From: Hymenobacter properus
GTDB taxonomy: Bacteria > Bacteroidota > Bacteroidia > Cytophagales > Hymenobacteraceae
Assembly (NCBI RefSeq): GCF_015694735.1
Contig: NZ_JADQDP010000001.1
Span: 1-64,000 of the forward strand
Direction of reading: 5' to 3'
Length of the DNA stretch: 64,000 nucleotides
Shown: piece by piece, positions 54,752-62,524 of the stretch
How positions within the stretch are numbered: position 1 is the stretch's first letter
How the letters are laid out: each line of letters starts with the position of its first letter
Position numbers and translations under genes: made by a program
Notes under the pieces: generated by a model
The model's input: only the letters and a program-made list of their open reading frames with translations
Databases searched by the model: none
Told to the model about the DNA's origin: nothing

Positions 54752-56941
54752 ATGGCCACCCTTCGCTTTAAAGCCCTCGAACTCGTTAATCAGCGCCACC
54801 CCATTACCGTGGTGCCCGCTGCCGCCCGCCGCTCCGATAGCTACGGGCAAAACGTGTTCAACCTGGAAGCCATGCGGGCTACCATGCCCGGCGACTATTT
54901 CAAGAAGCTGCAAGCTGCCATCAAGCAGGGCGCTACCGTGGAGCGCAACGTGGCCGACGCCGTGGCCTCGGCCATGAAAACCTGGGCCATGGCCAAGGGC
55001 GCCACGCACTACACCCACTGGTTTCAGCCTCTGACCGGTGCCACCGCCGAAAAGCACGACTCCTTCTTCGACCTCAACTCCGACGGCCGGCCGATTGAGA
55101 ACTTCAAGGGCTCGGCCCTCGTGCAGCAGGAGCCCGATGCCTCGTCGTTCCCCAACGGCGGCATCCGCAATACCTTCGAGGCCCGCGGTTACACCGCCTG
55201 GGACCCCACTTCGCCCGCCTTCATCATTGAGACGGTAGGCGCCAAAACGCTTTGCATCCCCACCATCTTCGTGGCCTACACCGGCGAGGCGCTCGACTAC
55301 AAAGCACCGCTGCTGAAGTCGCTGGGCGTGCTGGAGAAGGCCGCCGTGGAGGTTTGCCAGTACTTCGACAAAGATGTTAGCCGCGTTAACACCACGCTGG
55401 GCATCGAGCAGGAGTATTTCCTAGTTGACAAGGCGTTGTACGACGCCCGTCCCGACCTGGTGATGACCGGCCGCACCCTGTTCGGCCACACACCGGCCAA
55501 AGGCCAGCAGCTCGACGACCATTACTTCGGCTCGATTCCGGCCCGTGTGCACGGCTTCATGCTGGAATTTGAAGAGGAGGCCAACCTGCTCGGCATTCCG
55601 CTGCGCACCCGTCACAACGAAGTGGCCCCCAACCAGTTTGAGTGCGCCCCCACCTTCGAGGACGCCAACCTGGCCGTGGACCACAACCAGCTGCTGATGG
55701 ACGTGATGGACCGCGTAGCTGAGCGCCACAACTTCAAAGTGCTGCTGCACGAGAAGCCTTTCGCCGGCGTGAACGGCAGCGGCAAGCACAACAACTGGGC
55801 GATGAGCACCGACACCGGCGTGAACCTGCTCGCGCCCGGCCGCCGGCCCAAGGAGAACCTGCAATTCCTGGCCTTCTTCATCACCACCATCAAGGCGGTG
55901 CACCGCTACGCCGACCTGCTGCGCGCCAGCATTGCCTCGGCCAGCAACGACCACCGCTTGGGTGCCAACGAGGCCCCGCCGGCCATCATGTCGGTGTTCG
56001 TGGGCTCAATGCTGGACTCGGTGCTCGACGAACTGGAGCGCACCGCCAAGCTGCCGCTCGACAAAGGCGACAACATCTACCTCAAGCTGGGCATCGATAA
56101 GATTCCGCCCATCCTGCTCGACAACACAGACCGCAACCGCACTTCGCCCTTTGCCTTCACCGGCAACAAGTTCGAGCTGCGCGCCGTGGGCTCCTCGGCC
56201 AACTGCTCTTCGGCCATGACGGTGCTCAACACGATTGTGGCTGACCAGCTCATCGATTTTAAAGCATCGGTAGACGCGCTGATTGACCAAGGCAAGAAGA
56301 AGGAAGTGGCCATCGTGGAGGTGCTCCGCGAGTACGTCATCTCTTCTAAAAACATCCGTTTCGAAGGCAATGGCTATTCCGACGAGTGGAAAGAAGAGGC
56401 TGCCCGCCGCGGCCTGAACAACATTGCCACCACCCCGCAGGCCCTGGATGCCTTTGTTCGCGAAGACGCGGAGGAACTTTTTGCCCGCCACGGCATCTTC
56501 TCCCAAGTCGAGCTTCATGCCCGCCACGAAATCCTGCTGGAGGAGTACATGAAAAAAATTCAGATTGAAAGCCGCGTGCTGGGCGACCTGGCTATCAACC
56601 ATATCATCCCAACTGCGTTACAATACCAGACCAAACTTATCAATAATGTGCGCGGTTTGCGCGAACTTGGCCTCGACGATGAGTACAGCCAAGTGACCGT
56701 GGACATGATTAAAGCCATTTCGCGCCATGTAGCCACTATTAAAACCACGGCCGACGCCATGACGGAGGCCCGCAAGCAAGCCAATAAAATCGGAGACGCC
56801 CGCGAACTCGCGGTGACGTACTGCGAACAAGTAAAACCGAAATTCGACCCCATCCGCCGCGCCGTAGACAAGCTCGAACAGATGGTGGCCGACGAGGACT
56901 GGCCGCTGGTGAAGTACCGCGAACTGTTGTTCAGCCGGTAG
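54752..56941 (+). CDS. glnN: Glutamine synthetase type III
   Basis: 729 residues, the large GSIII form. It condenses glutamate and ammonia with ATP in the cytoplasm. The family opening FKALELVNQRHPITVV, the catalytic segments LGIEQEYFLVD, RTRHNEVAPNQFECAP, NGSGKHNNWAMSTDTGVNL and SANDHRLG-type ASNDHRLGANEAPPA, and the long C-terminal helical region all match. ATG 54752 is the natural start; the frame is open to 54638. The 3' untranslated region carries a 19-nt segment complementary to the pckA leader. Confidence 0.95.
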   Translation: MATLRFKALELVNQRHPITVVPAAARRSDSYGQNVFNLEAMRATMPGDYFKKLQAAIKQGATVERNVADAVASAMKTWAMAKGATHYTHWFQPLTGATAEKHDSFFDLNSDGRPIENFKGSALVQQEPDASSFPNGGIRNTFEARGYTAWDPTSPAFIIETVGAKTLCIPTIFVAYTGEALDYKAPLLKSLGVLEKAAVEVCQYFDKDVSRVNTTLGIEQEYFLVDKALYDARPDLVMTGRTLFGHTPAKGQQLDDHYFGSIPARVHGFMLEFEEEANLLGIPLRTRHNEVAPNQFECAPTFEDANLAVDHNQLLMDVMDRVAERHNFKVLLHEKPFAGVNGSGKHNNWAMSTDTGVNLLAPGRRPKENLQFLAFFITTIKAVHRYADLLRASIASASNDHRLGANEAPPAIMSVFVGSMLDSVLDELERTAKLPLDKGDNIYLKLGIDKIPPILLDNTDRNRTSPFAFTGNKFELRAVGSSANCSSAMTVLNTIVADQLIDFKASVDALIDQGKKKEVAIVEVLREYVISSKNIRFEGNGYSDEWKEEAARRGLNNIATTPQALDAFVREDAEELFARHGIFSQVELHARHEILLEEYMKKIQIESRVLGDLAINHIIPTALQYQTKLINNVRGLRELGLDDEYSQVTVDMIKAISRHVATIKTTADAMTEARKQANKIGDARELAVTYCEQVKPKFDPIRRAVDKLEQMVADEDWPLVKYRELLFSR

Positions 56942-56966
56942 TTCCTGACGGACGGAATCGGGTCCG

Positions 56967-56985
56967 GTGTTGGGTGGGAATTCTC
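56967..56985 (+). promoter_or_regulatory. 19-nt element in glnN 3' untranslated region, complementary to pckA leader
   Basis: GTGTTGGGTGGGAATTCTC lies 25 nt past the glnN stop and before its terminator. It is the exact reverse complement of the pckA mRNA leader segment at 16436-16418. Confidence 0.4.
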
Positions 56986-57003
56986 GCCGCGCCCCGGTTT
57001 TTA

Positions 57004-57033
57004 AAGAGGTGCCTCCGTGAGGCGCCTTTTTTT
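57004..57033 (+). terminator. Terminator of glnN
   Basis: The hairpin AGGTGCC...GGCGCCT is followed by TTTTTTT. Transcripts ending here would carry the 19-nt element about 20 nt before the hairpin. Confidence 0.85.
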
Positions 57034-57099
57034 GGCCGTCGGCCGCAAACGATTGCGGGTAGTTGGAATACGGCCTGATACGTGTGCCGGGGAGTTTGG

Positions 57100-57636
57100 T
57101 TACTTCGCAATTTTGGTGGATGAGGAGGGCCCGAGTAGCAACGGCAACCGCGGTGCCTGGATGTCGCTGTCCTCATCCACCACCTCGGCGCTGCTGCCGG
57201 GGTCGGGCACCAGCATGCGCCAGGTGGCACTACGCAGCTCGTCGAGCTTATCGAGGGCTTCGCTCACGGTCGGATTGGCTTTAAGCTTGTCGAACAAACC
57301 GCTTTTGTGGCCGGCCACAATTAGCTTTTCGATGACGAAGGGCAGCACCCAGCCCACCACGTTCGACGCCAGGGCACCGCGCAGCCCCAGGCGCAATAAG
57401 AGGCGTGTCGTCATTTGCTCCAGCAGGAGCACGCGGGCAGCCGGAAGGGCTTTGTCGGCCAGGAAATCGGCCACCAGCTTTAGGTTGCCTTTCTCGACTT
57501 CAGCCCGCAGCACGTCCTGCACGCTGTCGAGGGCCCGAGCGGCCAGTTGTCGAAACAGGCGGCCGGTTTGCCAGGCGGCCAGGCCGGTAACACGGGCCGC
57601 GCCCAAGAGCGTGGGAAGAAAGCGGGGTTTTTTCAT
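57100..57636 (-). CDS. Hypothetical protein
   Basis: 178 residues starting MKKPRFLPTLLGAARVTGLA, mostly helical, with amphipathic segments (QTGRLFRQLAARALDSVQDVLR) and an acidic C-terminal region (EVVDEDSDIQ). A hydrophobic stretch LASNVVGWVLPFVIEKLIVAG could associate with membrane. No family recognised. It faces glnN across the terminator. Confidence 0.6.
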   Translation of the reverse strand: MKKPRFLPTLLGAARVTGLAAWQTGRLFRQLAARALDSVQDVLRAEVEKGNLKLVADFLADKALPAARVLLLEQMTTRLLLRLGLRGALASNVVGWVLPFVIEKLIVAGHKSGLFDKLKANPTVSEALDKLDELRSATWRMLVPDPGSSAEVVDEDSDIQAPRLPLLLGPSSSTKIAK

Positions 57637-57846
57637 GTGGTGCAGCAGTCGGCGCTGCCTGCTTATTTGTTGCTTGATAGGAACGCGAGGGGCGCAATTT
57701 GGGTTAAGCCCGGCAGTGAGCGCCGCGGCGCGATTAAGACGCGATTAATTAAAAAACCATTAAAAATCGCGTTTGGCATCCTACTTGATAACCTGGAGCC
57801 GTATTGCTTGTTAAGTTGCTGCCCTTTAGGCATCTTTTTACTGCTT

Positions 57847-58212
57847 ATGTCAGACTTGCTGCTGGATATAAATTTACAACAGTTGCCCGATGAATACTTC
57901 GGCGGCGAGTGGCAGGTGGCCAACCGTGTGCTAAACCACAATGACCCCAGCAGCCCGCTGGCGCGGGCGGCGCGGCTGGTGCTGTCGCCTGGCCAGCTAG
58001 AAACGCAGCCCATTCCGCCTGGCCCCAGCCAGACCGGCCAATGGGCCGTGATGCGCGATGAGATTCTGAATCGGCCGTACCTAAGCTTCGAACTGCCCAA
58101 TGAGGCCACCCGGGCGCTGGTGACGCGCCTGCGCCGCTCTGCCGACGGCTTGCACAGCCAGTTGAACCTGTATTTTGCGTCGGGCATGGAAATGCAACTC
58201 GACCGCGCCTGA
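57847..58212 (+). CDS. Hypothetical protein upstream of PAS protein
   Basis: 121 residues starting MSDLLLDINLQQLPDEYFGGEW, soluble, with LRRSADGLHSQLNLYFASGMEMQLDRA at the end. No family recognised. The frame is open from 57547, but the extension is antisense to the hypothetical gene 57100-57636. The stop is 34 nt before the PAS gene, so they probably form a unit. The 57637-57846 gap shows no clear feature. Confidence 0.6.
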   Translation: MSDLLLDINLQQLPDEYFGGEWQVANRVLNHNDPSSPLARAARLVLSPGQLETQPIPPGPSQTGQWAVMRDEILNRPYLSFELPNEATRALVTRLRRSADGLHSQLNLYFASGMEMQLDRA

Positions 58213-58246
58213 TTTTTCTTTTCGAACCTTCAATTCATTTTCGTTC

Positions 58247-58774
58247 GTGGATAATTCGTCATCCGTCACTCCGTTGCCTGCCGACGCGGCGCAAGGCCTG
58301 GTGGGGCCCGAGCAGTTTACGTTTCTGGCCGATATGATTCCGCAATTGGTCTGGATAACGGACCCGACGGGCTTTCATACCTATTTCAACCAGCGTTGGA
58401 TTAACTATACCGGCTACGACCTGGCGGGCAGCGTGGGTCCCGATATGTGGAACAACCTGCTGCACCCCGACGACCGCGCCCGCGCCCGCGAGGTGTGGGG
58501 CCACTCGCTGGCCACCGGCGACGACTACAACATCGAATACCGCTTCAAAGGGCGTGATGGTAACTACCGGTGGTTTCTGGGCCAGGCGCTGCCGCGCCGG
58601 GGCGACGACGGCCATATCATCGCCTGGTTTGGCACCTGCACCGACATTCAGGAGCAGCGTCAGATGCGTGAGCAGTTGGAAGCCGCTTATTCCGATTTGG
58701 AGGCTAAGGTAATGTTCCGCACGCTGGATTTGGAGCGCGAACTGAAAGAGCTAAAAGCGCAGGTGGGCAAATAG
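58247..58774 (+). CDS. Stand-alone PAS domain protein
   Basis: About 175 residues: a PAS fold (QFTFLADMIPQLVWITDPTGFHTYFNQRW ... PDDRARAREVW ... YRFKGRDGNYRWFLGQALP ... GTCTDIQEQ), then a short coiled coil (EAAYSDLEAKVMFRTLDLERELKEL). The pattern is that of a histidine-kinase sensor module, but no kinase domain follows. GTG 58247 is the best start. It may act as a sensor partner in trans. A terminator follows. Confidence 0.75.
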   Translation: MDNSSSVTPLPADAAQGLVGPEQFTFLADMIPQLVWITDPTGFHTYFNQRWINYTGYDLAGSVGPDMWNNLLHPDDRARAREVWGHSLATGDDYNIEYRFKGRDGNYRWFLGQALPRRGDDGHIIAWFGTCTDIQEQRQMREQLEAAYSDLEAKVMFRTLDLERELKELKAQVGK

Positions 58775-58807
58775 TTGCACCGGCAAAACTTGCTTTTTAA
58801 GTGACAA

Positions 58808-58832
58808 GACGGCTCTTCTGAGCCGTTTTTCG
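58808..58832 (+). terminator. Terminator after PAS gene
   Basis: The short hairpin ACGGCTCTTCTGAGCCGT is followed by TTTT. Confidence 0.8.
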
Positions 58833-58882
58833 TTAGCAAGGAGCTGCGCAATCAGGTAAGAAGCGCCCTTTCAACATTCCCA

Positions 58883-59851
58883 ATGAAAGCCATTGTTATC
58901 CTACAAGCCGGCGGCCCTGAGGTGCTGGAGCTAAAAGAGCAACCAATGCCCCAGACGGAGGCGCACGAGGTATTGGTCTGCATACAAGCCGCCGGCGTAA
59001 ACCGGCCCGATGTGCTCATGCGCCAGGGCAAATATGCGGGCAGCGGCGACGTGGCCGGCATGGTGCCCGGCTTGGAAATAGCTGGGACTGTGGCAGCCTG
59101 TGGCGCGGAGGTCACTCGCTGGCAGCCCGGCGACGCCGTATGCGCCCTGCTGCCCGCCGGTGGGTACGCCGAATACACGGCAGTCGACGCCCGCCATTGC
59201 CTGCCTGTGCCGACCGGGCTGAGCATGGTGGAAGCTGCTGCGCTGCCCGAAACTGTATTTACGGTGTGGCACAACGTGTTTCAGCGCGGAGCCCTGCAGC
59301 CGGGCGAGACGCTGCTGGTGCACGGCGGCAGCAGCGGTATTGGCACCACGGCCATTCAACTGGCACGGGCGTTGGGCAGCCGGGTGGCCGCCACGGCCGG
59401 CGACGAAACGAAGTGCAGCGCCTGCCGCGAGCTAGGCGCCGACTGGGCCATTAATTACAAAGCCGAAGACTTCGAGCAAGTGCTCAACGAGGAAGGTGTC
59501 GACGTCATCCTGGACATGATTGGCGGCGACTACACGGCCAAAAACCTGCGCCTGCTGAAAGACGACGGACGCCTGGTGTTCGTGAATGCCATGCAGGGCG
59601 GCAAGGGCGAATTCAACGCCATGGATGTCATGCGGCGCCGACTGAGCATCACGGGCAGCACGCTGCGCCCGCGTTCGGCCGATTTTAAAGCGGCGTTGGC
59701 GGTGGAGGTGGAAAAGCACGTGTGGCCGCTGATTGCGGCGGGGAAATTCCGGCCGGTTATCTACAAAACTTTCCCGCTGGCCGAAGTTGCGGCCGCGCAT
59801 CGTTTGATGGAAAGCAGCGCGCACATTGGGAAGATTGTGCTGGAAGTTTAG
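58883..59851 (+). CDS. NAD(P)H-quinone oxidoreductase (PIG3/zeta-crystallin type)
   Basis: 322 residues of the medium-chain dehydrogenase family without zinc ligands. The N-terminal GroES-like domain has VNRPDVLMRQGKYAG, and the Rossmann motif is VHGGSSGIGTTAIQLARALG (about residue 145). The probable role is reduction of quinones or enones with NADPH. The start ATG 58883 is well placed. A REP-like element lies just after the stop. Confidence 0.9.
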   Translation: MKAIVILQAGGPEVLELKEQPMPQTEAHEVLVCIQAAGVNRPDVLMRQGKYAGSGDVAGMVPGLEIAGTVAACGAEVTRWQPGDAVCALLPAGGYAEYTAVDARHCLPVPTGLSMVEAAALPETVFTVWHNVFQRGALQPGETLLVHGGSSGIGTTAIQLARALGSRVAATAGDETKCSACRELGADWAINYKAEDFEQVLNEEGVDVILDMIGGDYTAKNLRLLKDDGRLVFVNAMQGGKGEFNAMDVMRRRLSITGSTLRPRSADFKAALAVEVEKHVWPLIAAGKFRPVIYKTFPLAEVAAAHRLMESSAHIGKIVLEV

Positions 59852-59863
59852 GGCAAAAAAAAA

Positions 59864-59970
59864 GAACGTCATGCCGAGCATAGCCGAGGCATCTCGAGCG
59901 GGTTAGCAATCCAATCGTCAGGATTTGCTATTGCACGCGAGATGCCTCAGCTACGCTCGGCATGACGTTC
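59864..59970. repeat. REP-like palindromic element, copy 6
   Basis: 33-nt arms 59864-59896 and 59938-59970 (GAACGTCATGCCGAGC...) differ at two positions that would remain G-U pairs in RNA. It lies between the convergent quinone reductase and redoxin genes. Confidence 0.88.
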
Positions 59971-59999
59971 TGCTTGTACGGGTCTGGTTACCTATCCGC

Positions 60000-60608
60000 T
60001 TACGCCCGCTTCCACTTGATGGTGCAGCCGATGGCTTTGGTCGAATTAGTGGTGGCGGGTTTGCCGGCCAGGATTTCGGTCAGGGCGTTTTCCACGTACT
60101 TCGTTTTCACCAGCGAAGCGTCCTCGGAGTTGTCATCAATGGCGCCGATGTAGCTTACCACAAAGTCGTTGCCCTGGCGGGTGAGAACGTAGAGGTGGGG
60201 CGTGCGGGTGGCACCATAGGTCTTGGCCACCTGCTGCGACTCATCGACCAGGTAGGGGAAGGCGTACTTCTTTTTCTGCATGTCGGCGTAGGAGTCGCCG
60301 GGGGCCACGGCCGGGTCGTTGGGGTTGATGGCCACCACGGGGTAGCCTTTGGGGGCGTACTTGGTGTTCAGGTCAATGATGCGGCTTTCGTATGCTTTGG
60401 CAAAGGGGCAGGTGTTGCAGGTAAATACCACGATGTAGCCCTTAGCAGCCTTGTTGTCGGCTAGCGACACCATTTTGCCATCGATGTTTTTGAGCTTGAA
60501 GTCGGTGGCTTTGTCGCCCACTTTGTAGCCATCGGCAGCGGGGCGGGCAATGAAGCTGCTTAGCAACAGGGCGAAACAGAGCGTGAAGTAGGGCAGGAGC
60601 TTTTTCAT
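60000..60608 (-). CDS. Exported redoxin/thioredoxin-like protein
   Basis: 202 residues with a signal peptide (KKLLPYFTLCFALLLSSFIA). The thioredoxin fold has the redox motif FTCNTCPFAKAY in place of CxxC active-site types seen in TlpA. DKATDFKLKNIDGKMVSL marks the AhpC/TSA-redoxin branch. ATG 60608 gives the cleanest N terminus; 60614 is possible. It lies downstream of a TlpA-like gene in the same direction (gap 35 nt). Confidence 0.85.
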   Translation of the reverse strand: MKKLLPYFTLCFALLLSSFIARPAADGYKVGDKATDFKLKNIDGKMVSLADNKAAKGYIVVFTCNTCPFAKAYESRIIDLNTKYAPKGYPVVAINPNDPAVAPGDSYADMQKKKYAFPYLVDESQQVAKTYGATRTPHLYVLTRQGNDFVVSYIGAIDDNSEDASLVKTKYVENALTEILAGKPATTNSTKAIGCTIKWKRA

Positions 60609-60643
60609 GAGCATTGACTGTAAAAGGTGAAGATTGAAAATAC

Positions 60644-61132
60644 CTATTTCGGGAATTTCTGCAAGGCGGCAGTCAACTCCGCCGGCGAAAGCTCCTGCTC
60701 AAATGTAACGCGCTGCTGGCTCTTGTTATTGACAATGAGCGTGAACGGCAGCGCGCCCGACCATTTCGCATCAAGCTTGTCCATCCACGTATTGGGGTCC
60801 GGCTCGTTCAGCAGCAGCACTTCCGATTTCAGCCCGCGCTGTTTCACAAAGGGTTTCACCTTCTTGTCAAGCTGCGAGGCATAATCCATGCTGACCAGCA
60901 GCACCTTCACTTTTTTGCTGGAATTGGCCGCCCTCAGCTGCTCAAAGCCGGGCAACTCCTTCACGCAGGGCGCGCACCAGGTGGCCCAGAAATTCACCAC
61001 GTAGGTGGTGTCGGTGGGTCGCGCCAGTCGCTTCTGCAGCTCCGGAAACTTGACGACGGCCACGTGTTGGGCCAAAGCAGGGGCAGAGAGGAAAATGCCC
61101 ACTGAGAAGGCTGTTAGTCTAAGAATCTTCAT
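60644..61132 (-). CDS. TlpA/ResA-type periplasmic disulfide oxidoreductase
   Basis: 162 residues with a signal peptide (ILRLTAFSVGIFLSAPALA). The active site is FWATWCAPCVKELPGFEQL, the usual WCxPC. Such proteins reduce or exchange disulfides in the periplasm, for example in cytochrome c maturation. ATG 61132 is preferred over 61156. It is upstream of the redoxin gene and probably co-transcribed. Confidence 0.9.
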   Translation of the reverse strand: MKILRLTAFSVGIFLSAPALAQHVAVVKFPELQKRLARPTDTTYVVNFWATWCAPCVKELPGFEQLRAANSSKKVKVLLVSMDYASQLDKKVKPFVKQRGLKSEVLLLNEPDPNTWMDKLDAKWSGALPFTLIVNNKSQQRVTFEQELSPAELTAALQKFPK

Positions 61133-61140
61133 GCTCAATA

Positions 61141-61179
61141 AAAAGATACCTCCCACAAACAGCCGTGGTTTGTGGGAGG
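61141..61179 (-). terminator. Terminator after the Tat-exported SDR gene
   Basis: On the minus strand the hairpin CCTCCCACAAACC...TTTGTGGGAGG is followed by TATCTTTTT. The same TATCTTTT resembles a -7 box and may also start the TlpA transcript. Confidence 0.8.
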
Positions 61180-61216
61180 TTGCATGAGATATCTAACAGG
61201 GCGGAGCGTCGGCGCC

Positions 61217-62221
61217 TTACGGCTGGCCGCCACCGCCCGCAGCACCGTAAATATGGCCCGTGGTGTAGCTGGCGTCGTTGGCCGCCAGCTGCACGTAGAT
61301 TGACGCCAACTCGGCCGGCTGGCCGGGCCGGCCCATGGGCGTTTTGGCACCGAATTCTTTCAGGTTTTCCTGCGTTGAGCCGCCGCTTACCTGCAGCGGC
61401 GTCCAAATGGGGCCGGGGGCCACGCCATTCACGCGAATGCCTTTGGGGGCGAGCTGCTTGGCCAAAGATTTCACGTAATTCATCGTGGCCGCTTTGGTTT
61501 GGGCGTAGTCGTAGAGGTTGGGGGAGGGGTCGTAGGCTTGCTCCGAAGCTGTGCCGATGATGGAGGCGCCGGGTGGCAGGTGGGGCAGCGCGGCTTTGAT
61601 AATCCAGAACGGCGCGTAGATGTTAGTTTTCATGGTGGCATCGAAGTCAGCGCTGGTGAGCTCCAGGATGGACTGGCGCTGCTGCTGGCGCGCGGCGTTG
61701 TTCACCACAATGTCGAGCCCGCCAAGCTGGCGCACGGCTTCGGCCACCAGCCGCTGGCAAAACGCCTCCTCGCGCAGGTCGCCGGGAATGGCGATGCCCT
61801 TGCGGCCTTCGGCTTTTATCAGGGCAATGACTTCTTTGGCATCGGCCTCCTCGGCGGGCAGGTAGTTGATGGCCACGTCGGCGCCTTCGCGGGCGTAGGC
61901 AATGGCGGCGGCGCGGCCCATACCGGAGTCACCGCCGGTTATAAGCGCTTTGCGGCCCTGCAGTCGGCCTGAGCCCTTGTAGCTTTTTTCACCGTGGTCG
62001 GGGCGCGGGTCCATTTGGCTGGCCAGGCCGGGCCAGGGCTGCGACTGCCCTTTGAACGGCGGCTTGGGGTATTTAGTCATTGGATTGACCATCGGGTCCG
62101 GGGCTGCGGCGGGCGCCTCTGCGCCCTGAGCCGACAGCACCGGGGCCACAGCTGCCACTGCCAGACCAGCGCCCAGCCCGCTGATGACCTCGCGCCGGCT
62201 AAGTTTATTTTCTTCGTTCAT
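61217..62221 (-). CDS. Tat-exported SDR family oxidoreductase
   Basis: 334 residues. The N terminus NKLSRREVISGLGAGLAVAAV has a twin-arginine motif (SRREVI), so the protein is likely exported folded. The SDR domain starts near residue 80 with ALITGGDSGMGRAAAIAYAREG, followed by NNAARQQQ and the catalytic YDYAQTKAATMNYVK. It resembles the YghA/general-stress SDR group with an N-terminal extension. An 11-nt inverted repeat overlaps its start codon. Confidence 0.88.
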   Translation of the reverse strand: MNEENKLSRREVISGLGAGLAVAAVAPVLSAQGAEAPAAAPDPMVNPMTKYPKPPFKGQSQPWPGLASQMDPRPDHGEKSYKGSGRLQGRKALITGGDSGMGRAAAIAYAREGADVAINYLPAEEADAKEVIALIKAEGRKGIAIPGDLREEAFCQRLVAEAVRQLGGLDIVVNNAARQQQRQSILELTSADFDATMKTNIYAPFWIIKAALPHLPPGASIIGTASEQAYDPSPNLYDYAQTKAATMNYVKSLAKQLAPKGIRVNGVAPGPIWTPLQVSGGSTQENLKEFGAKTPMGRPGQPAELASIYVQLAANDASYTTGHIYGAAGGGGQP

Positions 62222-62268
62222 GTTCCTGAAATATAGTAGTTTAATGATGTGGAAAGGTTCAGGAACAT
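62220..62268 (-). promoter_or_regulatory. Inverted repeat over the SDR start codon
   Basis: Perfect 11-nt arms ATGTTCCTGAA (62220-62230) and TTCAGGAACAT (62258-62268), 27 nt apart. In mRNA sense one arm covers AGGAACAT just before and including the start of ATG. A near -7 box TATATTTC (62228-62235) lies between them. The rest of the gap to ispG (62269-62473) holds no recognised feature. Confidence 0.5.
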
Positions 62269-62473
62269 ATACCTGCTTTGTGTGGCTGGGGTTGGCAGCT
62301 AACCTTATAAATAATTAAGCTGAACAACAGTCGCGCTTCTCAGTACTGAATGGTTTGAGCAATGCCAGCACTAGGTCGTTGACCTGGCAAGTGCACTCCC
62401 GGCTACCCCAGCCTTGGCTATCCGTAGCGGGTTGCGCACATCGGCATTGTTTAGCAGCCACCCGCTGTGGGTT

Positions 62474-62481
62474 TACCTTTG
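62474..62481 (+). promoter_or_regulatory. -7 box of ispG
   Basis: TACCTTTG, with TTG at 62447-62449 (24-nt gap, slightly long), predicts a leader of about 35 nt before ATG 62525. Confidence 0.5.
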
Positions 62482-62524
62482 TGCTACGGCGCAACTTTCG
62501 CCGGTTTCACCTGGTTTTTCGCTC

